NCBI GenBank assembly: GCA_035550055.1
Contig: DASZRO010000005.1
Span: 62,001 to 126,000 of the forward strand
Source of the DNA: Mycobacteriales bacterium
GTDB taxonomy: Bacteria; Actinomycetota; Actinomycetes; JAFAQI01
DNA length: 64,000 nt
Direction: 5' to 3'
Shown here: in pieces, positions 59,199-64,000 of the stretch
How the letters are laid out: each line of letters begins with the position of its first letter
Numbering within the stretch: position 1 is the stretch's first letter
Program-made: the position numbers and the translations under genes
The notes under the pieces: generated by a model
What the model was told of the DNA's origin: nothing
What the model saw: the letters and a program-made list of their open reading frames with translations, nothing else
The model's database searches: none

Positions 59199-60350
59199 CT
59201 ACGACCTCGGCAGACCGAGCACGCGCTCGCCGATGATGTTGCGCTGGATGTCCGACGTCCCGCCGGCAATCGTCTCGGTGTAGGAGAACAGATAGTCCTC
59301 GTCCCACGTCGCGGTGGTGATGCCGGGCAGCTGAGACCCTGGACCGACGATCTCCAACGCGAGCCGCATCAGCCGCTGCCGCAGCTCGGTGTAGGCGAGC
59401 TTCACCAACGACCCTTCCGGACCCGGGACCGGCTGATCCGCGTTGCGCATCGCGTTGAGATAGGTCAGCGCCCGCAGCGCCGCGATCTCGGCCCGCGCCG
59501 TTACCAGCTGCTCGGCCAGCTCCGGACGGGCAGTCGCGGCGTCGGAGCGGGCAAGGTAGGACGCGAGCAGCGCGGCGATCGAGGCGAGCTGGACCTGGCC
59601 ATGGGTGAACGCCGTACCCCGCTCGAACGACAGCGTCGACATCGCGACCCGCCACCCGTCGTTGACCGCACCGACGACGTTTCGCAACGGGATCCGTACG
59701 TCGTCGTAGAAGACCTCGCAGAAGTGGCTGAGCCCGTCGAGGGTCTTGATGGGCCGGATCGTGATGCCGGGTAGTCGCATGTCGCAGATCACCCAGGTCA
59801 GGCCGCGGTGCTTCGGCGCCGCCGGGTCGGTGCGGACCAGCAGCTCCTGGAAGTCCGCGAGGTCGGCGAAGCTGGTCCAGAGCTTCTGGCCGTTGACGAC
59901 CAGGTCATCGCCGTCTACGACGGCGGTGGTGCGCAGCGAAGCGAGGTCGGATCCGGCCTGCGGCTCCGAGAACCCCTGGCACCACAGCACCTCACCGCGC
60001 AGGATCTTCGGCAGGTGGAACGCCCTCTGCTCGTCGGTGCCGTTGGCAATCAGCGTCGGCCCGGCGTGGTTGATGGCGACGAACCGCGAGTCGATGTCGG
60101 GCGCGCCGATGCGCGCGCACTCCTCCAACCAGATCAGCTGGTGGAGCAGCGGCAGGCCACGGCCCTGGTACTCCGTCGGCCAGGCGACGCCGGCCCAGCC
60201 TCCGGCCCACTGCCGGCGCTGCCACTCGAGGTCGAACTCGCGCATCGCCGGACCGTCGTTCGGGCGGGGCTCGCGCGGGTAGTTCGCCGTCACCCACTCG
60301 CGCGCGGCCTGCTGGAAGGCACGGTCATCCGGCGAGAGGGCGAGCTCCAT
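59199..60350 (-). CDS. Acyl-CoA dehydrogenase, ChsE4/FadE26-like partner
   Basis: 383 residues. Features: GFSEPQAGSDLASLRTTA, NGQKLWTSFADLADFQELLVRTD, SFERGTAFTHGQVQLA and the C-terminal TIAGGTSDIQRNIIGERVLGLPRS. This is the FadE26-like half of the heterotetramer. The stop lies 3 bp from the start of the following partner gene. Upstream is the thiolase gene, so the order is DUF35 - thiolase - FadE - FadE, reminiscent of the cholesterol side-chain loci of mycobacteria. Confidence 0.92.
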   Translation of the reverse strand: MELALSPDDRAFQQAAREWVTANYPREPRPNDGPAMREFDLEWQRRQWAGGWAGVAWPTEYQGRGLPLLHQLIWLEECARIGAPDIDSRFVAINHAGPTLIANGTDEQRAFHLPKILRGEVLWCQGFSEPQAGSDLASLRTTAVVDGDDLVVNGQKLWTSFADLADFQELLVRTDPAAPKHRGLTWVICDMRLPGITIRPIKTLDGLSHFCEVFYDDVRIPLRNVVGAVNDGWRVAMSTLSFERGTAFTHGQVQLASIAALLASYLARSDAATARPELAEQLVTARAEIAALRALTYLNAMRNADQPVPGPEGSLVKLAYTELRQRLMRLALEIVGPGSQLPGITTATWDEDYLFSYTETIAGGTSDIQRNIIGERVLGLPRS

Positions 60351-60377
60351 GTCGGTTGAAAGGCGCAGCGCCGCGGG

Positions 60378-61580
60378 TCAGGCGGCGACCTTCTCGAGGA
60401 TGTGTACGCCGCACGCCGAACCGAGTCCGATGACGTGCGCCAGCCCGAGCCGGGCACCTTCGATCTGGCGATCGCCGGCCTCACCGCGCAGGTGATGGCA
60501 GATCTCCCACACGTTGGCGATCCCGGTCGCAGCAATCGGGTGACCCTTCGACTGCAGCCCGCCCGACACGTTGACCGGCGTCGAGCCGGTACGGTGCGCG
60601 GCGCCCGATTCGAAGAAGTCGACCGCGTTGCCTTCGCTACAGAGCATCAGGTTGTCGTAGTGCACCAGCTCTGCGGTCGCGAAGCAGTCGTGGAGCTCGA
60701 CCAGGTCGAGGTCCTCCGGCCCGATGCCGGCCTTTTCATACGCCTGCTTCGCTGCGTTGCGGGTCAGTGTGTTGACGTTCGGCAGCACCTGGCAGCCGGA
60801 CTCGTACGGATCGGTCGTGAGGACGGACGCCGCGATCCGGATCGCCCGCGCCTGCTGCTCGCTCGACAGCGTCTTCAGCTTCTCGTCGCTGACCACGACC
60901 GCCGCCGCCGCCCCGTCACAGTTCGCCGAGCACATCGGTCGGGTGTTCGGGTAGGCGATCATCATGTCGCCCATGATCTGCTCGAGCGACATCGCCTTGT
61001 TGTAGGCGGCGAGCGGGTTCAGCGTCGAGTGCATGTGGTTCTTCTCGCTGATGCGCGCGAAGAGCTCGAAGCTGACGCCGCCGTACTTGTGGCCGTACTC
61101 CATCCCGATCTGGGCGAAGGTGCCGGGCATGTTCTCGGTGCCGACCCGGCCGTCGAGACCCATGATCGCGCCCTGCCGACCGGACGGCTGCCAGGTGTCG
61201 CCCTGCTCCTTGCCGCCGCGTACGCCGAGCAGGCCGGCGCCCGACAGCTTCTCGACGCCCACCGCGAGACCCATCTCCACCTCGCCCGCCTTGATCGCCA
61301 TGATCGCGGTGCGCAGCGCGGTCGCGCCGGTCGCGCAGGCGTTCGCGACGTTGTAGACGGGCATGCCGGTCTGACCGATCTGCTTCTGCAGCTGCTGGCC
61401 GAGGGCGCCGCCGCCCATCAGGTTGCCGGCGGCGAGCACGCCGATGTCGCGCATCGACACCCCGCCGTCAGCCAGCGCGCCGCGCGCCGCCTGCGCGGCA
61501 AGCCCGACCGAGTCGATCTCGGGGTGCTTGCCGAACTTGGTCATCGTGATCCCGAGGATCCAGACGTCGCCGCTAGCCAT
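60378..61580 (-). CDS. SCP-x-type thiolase / lipid-transfer protein
   Basis: 400 residues. The active-site cysteine is in NVANACATGATAL (C82); GGLQSKGHPIAATGIANV and GLGSACGVHILEKV are the other two conserved blocks, and HDCFATAELVHYD is typical of SCP-x/Ltp members. It should cleave a 3-oxoacyl-CoA, or act as an aldol-lyase like Ltp2, on steroid side-chain intermediates. The neighbouring DUF35 protein, 10 bp upstream, is the usual partner of such thiolases. Confidence 0.92.
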   Translation of the reverse strand: MASGDVWILGITMTKFGKHPEIDSVGLAAQAARGALADGGVSMRDIGVLAAGNLMGGGALGQQLQKQIGQTGMPVYNVANACATGATALRTAIMAIKAGEVEMGLAVGVEKLSGAGLLGVRGGKEQGDTWQPSGRQGAIMGLDGRVGTENMPGTFAQIGMEYGHKYGGVSFELFARISEKNHMHSTLNPLAAYNKAMSLEQIMGDMMIAYPNTRPMCSANCDGAAAAVVVSDEKLKTLSSEQQARAIRIAASVLTTDPYESGCQVLPNVNTLTRNAAKQAYEKAGIGPEDLDLVELHDCFATAELVHYDNLMLCSEGNAVDFFESGAAHRTGSTPVNVSGGLQSKGHPIAATGIANVWEICHHLRGEAGDRQIEGARLGLAHVIGLGSACGVHILEKVAA

Positions 61581-61590
61581 CGTTGTCTCC

Positions 61591-61998
61591 TTACGCGGGC
61601 GCGAACCCGAAGCCGACTGCCTCGGTTCCCGCGCTGTCGGTGCCGAGTGAGTACGTCGTGAGCGCGACCTTCATGCCGAGCGTCACGTGCTCGGGGTCAG
61701 GTGGTACGTCACGCAGGTTGCCGCGGACCGGGGTGCCGTCGCAGTCGATCACCGCGGCGACGAACGGCGCCTCCACCCCGGGCGGGGCGTAGGACACGAT
61801 CGTGAAAGCCGTGACCTCGCCTGTCGTCGCCACGTCGACAACCGTGAAGTCGGCCTCGAAGCAGCTCGCACAGGCGTCGCGATGGTCGAAGTACCGAGCG
61901 CCGCAGTGGGTGCACTCCTGCGCGACGAGATGCGGCTGCGGATCCAGCACGAGGTAGTCGACGAGCGGGATCCGGGCGGGGGTATCAGTAGCAGTCAT
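61591..61998 (-). CDS. Zn-ribbon OB-fold (DUF35) protein, thiolase partner
   Basis: 135 residues. A rubredoxin-like zinc ribbon has Cys29, Cys32, Cys43 and Cys46 (CTHC, CASC), followed by an OB fold (GEVTAFTIVSYAPPG, PFVAAVIDCDGTPVRGNL). DUF35 proteins bind acyl-CoA and complex with Ltp2/SCP-x thiolases or ChsH hydratases. The thiolase gene follows it by 10 bp on the same strand, so an enzyme complex is likely. Confidence 0.92.
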   Translation of the reverse strand: MTATDTPARIPLVDYLVLDPQPHLVAQECTHCGARYFDHRDACASCFEADFTVVDVATTGEVTAFTIVSYAPPGVEAPFVAAVIDCDGTPVRGNLRDVPPDPEHVTLGMKVALTTYSLGTDSAGTEAVGFGFAPA

Positions 61999-62080
61999 CA
62001 GATGGCATCATCACACAGACACCGATTCACTACGAGCCCGTAGTACCGCCACCGCGGCGGTCACCCATGAGGAGCAGCAA
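61999..62080. promoter_or_regulatory. Divergent promoter region with ACTACG/CGTAGT palindrome
   Basis: The 82-bp gap between the DUF35 gene and the plus-strand 104-residue gene contains ACTACG (62029-62034) and CGTAGT (62039-62044) around 4 nt (perfect arms). It may be an operator controlling both directions. A GAGGAG ribosome site lies just before the plus-strand start (about 62068-62075). Confidence 0.4.
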
Positions 62081-62395
62081 GTGCCACTCAAGTCAGGACA
62101 GCGGCTGCGCAGCCAGGTCTGCACCACCGAGGTCATCGTCGTACGCGTGCCCGCCGACGACCTCGAGCTCTCCTGCGGTGGCTCGCCGATGGTCGAGCTG
62201 GGCACCGACGTACCCGAGGGCGCTACGCCGGCCCCCGGCCTCGACGAAGGCACCCTGCTCGGCAAGCGCTACACGACCGACGACGCCGACGGCACCCTCG
62301 AACTGCTGGTGACCAAGGGCGGCGACGGGACCCTAACCGGCAACGGCGTACCCCTCGTCACCAAAGAGTCGAAGCCGCTGCCGTCGAGCGACTAG
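62081..62395 (+). CDS. Unknown 104-residue protein beside the steroid-type operon
   Basis: 104 residues from GTG 62081, preceded by GAGGAG. No signal peptide or helix. The first half is beta-rich (VCTTEVIVVRVPADDLELSCGG, two Cys at about 14 and 32), and the second half is GTLLGKRYTTDDADGTLELLVTKGGDGTLTGNGVPL. I do not recognise the family. It is divergent from the DUF35-thiolase-FadE operon and 8 bp upstream of the hydrolase gene, so it could be a member of that catabolic cluster. Confidence 0.75.
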   Translation: MPLKSGQRLRSQVCTTEVIVVRVPADDLELSCGGSPMVELGTDVPEGATPAPGLDEGTLLGKRYTTDDADGTLELLVTKGGDGTLTGNGVPLVTKESKPLPSSD

Positions 62396-62402
62396 CTCCT
62401 CA

Positions 62403-63242
62403 GTGACTGCGCCACGCTGGTTCACCGACGCGATCGCTCAGCGGCCGGAGCACCACGACGTCGAGGTCAAGGGCGCCCGGATCCACTACCGGGCGTGGGG
62501 CCCGAAGGGCGCACCCGGCATCGCCCTGCTGCACGGCGGCGCGGCGCACTCCGGGTGGTGGGACCACGTCGCGCCGCAGCTCGCCGACGGCTACCGGGTC
62601 ATCGCGGCCGACCTCAGCGGACACGGCGACAGCGCGTGGAAGGCGGAGTACGACCGCTCGGACTGGGCGCGCGAGGTGGTCGGGGCGGTCCGCGCCGAAG
62701 GGCTCGACCCGGCGCTGTTCATCGGCCACAGCATGGGCGGGTGGGTGTCGGTGTTTGCCGGCGTCCTCGAGCCGGACGCGGTGCGGGCGATCATCGCCAT
62801 CGACTCGCCGCTGACTGAAGCGCCTCCCGAAGAAGCGCCCATCGCGGCGCGCCCGCCGACGAAGATCTACCCGTCCCTCGAGGTCGCGGTTTCGAAGTTC
62901 CGGACCGTCCCCGCGCAGGACGGGAACCTTCCCTACGTCGAGCAGCACGTCGCGCTCGAGTCGCTGCATCAGGTCGACGGTGGCTGGACCTGGAAGTTCG
63001 ACCCGGGGCTGTTCGGCCAGCGCGGTTGGGTGCGCGATTTGATCCCGCAGCTGAAGGCGCCGTTGACGCTGGTCCGCTGCGAGCACGGCATGTGCGACGC
63101 GGCGATGGCGAAGCGGATCGACGAGTTGCACCCGGACGGCATCACCGTCGTCGAGCTGCCCGGCGCCGGCCACCACGCGATGTTCGACCAGCCGATGGCG
63201 CTGATCGAAACCCTCCGCGAGCTACTCGCCGACGATCGCTAG
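62403..63242 (+). CDS. Alpha/beta hydrolase
   Basis: 279 residues from GTG 62403. Oxyanion HGGAAHSGWWD, nucleophile elbow GHSMGG (Ser110), and C-terminal catalytic His in GAGHHAMFDQP. Typical of small-molecule esterases, lactonases and C-C hydrolases (the MhpC/HsaD family has a similar size), but no diagnostic residue decides. Probably in the operon with the 104-residue protein. The end overlaps the convergent YdeI-like gene by 21 bp. Confidence 0.9.
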   Translation: MTAPRWFTDAIAQRPEHHDVEVKGARIHYRAWGPKGAPGIALLHGGAAHSGWWDHVAPQLADGYRVIAADLSGHGDSAWKAEYDRSDWAREVVGAVRAEGLDPALFIGHSMGGWVSVFAGVLEPDAVRAIIAIDSPLTEAPPEEAPIAARPPTKIYPSLEVAVSKFRTVPAQDGNLPYVEQHVALESLHQVDGGWTWKFDPGLFGQRGWVRDLIPQLKAPLTLVRCEHGMCDAAMAKRIDELHPDGITVVELPGAGHHAMFDQPMALIETLRELLADDR

Positions 63243-63524
63243 CGGATCGGCCTTGCCGTTATGCACCCGGTGCTTGCAGCCCGGCCAGCAGCACGGGCGC
63301 TTCATGCCGTCCTCGAGCTCTTCCTGGGTACGGCGGATCCGGCGCTCCCGGGTCTTCTGCTGCTTGGCCTCCTCGACCCAGCAAATGAACTCGTTGCGGC
63401 CGAGCGGCGTACACGCATTCCACAGTTCGAGCGCCGCGGGATTGGCGAGCAACGCAGTGCGCAGATCGGCGGGTAGCGGGTGCACCACACCGCCGGAAAC
63501 CCGCCGACCGCCCACGCCAGCCAC
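63222..63524 (-). CDS. YdeI/OmpD-associated-family protein (short)
   Basis: 100 residues from GTG 63524. The segment LPADLRTALLANPAALELWNACTPLGRNEFICWVEEAKQQKTRERRIRRTQEELEDG matches the C-terminal domain of the YdeI/DUF1801-associated bacteriocin-protection family; a Cys-rich tail (CCWPGCKHR) could bind metal. The N-terminal domain of longer family members is absent, which is normal in some actinomycete forms. Divergent from the hydrolase at 63555 with a 30-bp gap. Confidence 0.8.
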   Translation of the reverse strand: MAGVGGRRVSGGVVHPLPADLRTALLANPAALELWNACTPLGRNEFICWVEEAKQQKTRERRIRRTQEELEDGMKRPCCWPGCKHRVHNGKADPLAIVGE

Positions 63525-63554
63525 GCTAGCGTCTGGGCCAACGTCGGAGACTGC

Positions 63555-64000
63555 GTGAGCGCAGAGGTCGAAGGCACGATCGAGGCCGGGGACGGCCGGC
63601 AGGTCACGTACCTGGCGCGTGGTCCCGCGGACGGACGTGCCGTCCTCTACCTGCACGGGATGCCGAGCAGCCGCCTCGAGCAACGACTGTTTCCCGATGA
63701 CGCCCTCGCGCAAGCCGGGATACGCCTCATCAGTTTCGATCGGCCCGGATGGGGCCGGACCGACGCCGTTCCAGGAGACCGGATCGCCCGCAGTCGCGAT
63801 GCGCTCGCCGTCGCGGACCATTTCGGCCTCGCCCAGTTCTCGCTGATGGCGGTGTCGGCCGGAGGCACCTACGGCCTCACACTCGCGGCGTCAGCACCCG
63901 AGCGGGTCACCCGCGTGCTGCTCGTTTCCGCGCAGCTCCCCTACGACGACGATGCCGCGATCGCGACGATGCAGCCCGACCAGCTCGCGCTCGTCCCGGT
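63555..64000 (+). CDS. Alpha/beta hydrolase, cut by the right edge
   Basis: About 148 codons from GTG 63555, open to the window end. It has the oxyanion segment LYLHGMPSSRLEQRLF and a nucleophile elbow MAVSAGGTYGL, so the expected Ser is in VSAGG rather than the usual GxSxG with a leading Gly. FDRPGWGRTD precedes it. This matches hydrolases annotated as alpha/beta fold with unknown substrate. The rest is outside the window. Confidence 0.88.
   Translation, partial: MSAEVEGTIEAGDGRQVTYLARGPADGRAVLYLHGMPSSRLEQRLFPDDALAQAGIRLISFDRPGWGRTDAVPGDRIARSRDALAVADHFGLAQFSLMAVSAGGTYGLTLAASAPERVTRVLLVSAQLPYDDDAAIATMQPDQLALVP

Noticed and set aside
1-64000. CRISPR arrays, prophage, transposase or rRNA/tRNA genes
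   Set aside because: No evenly spaced repeats, no integrase, transposase or structural RNA patterns were seen in any gap; all gaps between genes are under about 160 bp.

Overview
The window is chromosomal DNA of a high-GC actinomycete. Indicators are the strong GC bias in third codon positions, frequent GTG and TTG starts, genes joined by 4-bp start/stop overlaps, FadD/FadE-type fatty-acid and steroid catabolism genes, two F420-type LLM oxidoreductases, a PASTA-type Ser/Thr kinase and a complete mycofactocin locus. I cannot fix the genus from the sequence. I see no rRNA, tRNA, CRISPR array, prophage or insertion sequence.

Region 1 (1-17874) is a catabolic region for CoA-activated, probably steroid-, terpenoid- or branched-chain-like substrates. 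It holds three acyl-CoA synthetases (one cut by the left edge), a crotonase that lacks both classical catalytic glutamates, a paired acyl-CoA dehydrogenase set plus a single one, a cytochrome P450, two SDR dehydrogenases, a family III CoA-transferase, a VOC protein, a DapB-like oxidoreductase, a carboxymuconolactone-decarboxylase-like protein and two LLM oxidoreductases. Two small paralogues of unknown function and a type I methionine aminopeptidase interrupt it.

Region 2 (17982-32071) covers signalling and envelope functions. It contains a membrane diguanylate cyclase, a HAMP-type class III nucleotide cyclase, a secreted GH31 glycosidase, EfeO and EfeB without an adjacent EfeU permease, a secreted phosphoesterase, a ribbon-helix-helix-like protein behind a nested palindrome with a DUF4097 partner, a sterol-desaturase-type hydroxylase, and a divergent FHA-HTH regulator / PASTA kinase pair.

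Region 3 (32175-37658) looks like a surface-polysaccharide operon: a processive GT2 synthase, a GT-C glycosyltransferase, a DivIVA-like coiled-coil protein, a GH8 lipoprotein and a secreted GH25-like protein, mostly translationally coupled.

Region 4 (37682-46407) starts with a 60-residue Cys-containing mini-protein and a NarL-type two-component system. Divergent from the latter is a run of five integral membrane proteins, one with paired ExxE motifs like those of FTR1/EfeU iron permeases and one with a His-rich tail. DUF427, AbiEi-like and secreted lipase genes follow.

Region 5 (46452-57309) is built around mycofactocin. An NDMA-type alcohol dehydrogenase, a double-length FadE34-like dehydrogenase and an SDR precede a decayed VapBC locus. 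Then comes a minus-strand operon mftA-mftB-mftC-mftE-SDR-mftF-mftD with divergent mftR. The embedded SDR has the insertion typical of mycofactocin-coupled enzymes. The order, with mftD last and an SDR inside, differs from the mftABCDEF order of Mycobacterium tuberculosis.

Region 6 (57322-64000) holds signal peptidase I, a second paired acyl-CoA dehydrogenase set with an SCP-x-type thiolase and its DUF35 partner (typical of steroid side-chain degradation), a conserved-looking unknown 104-residue protein, an alpha/beta hydrolase, a YdeI-type protein and a hydrolase cut by the right edge.
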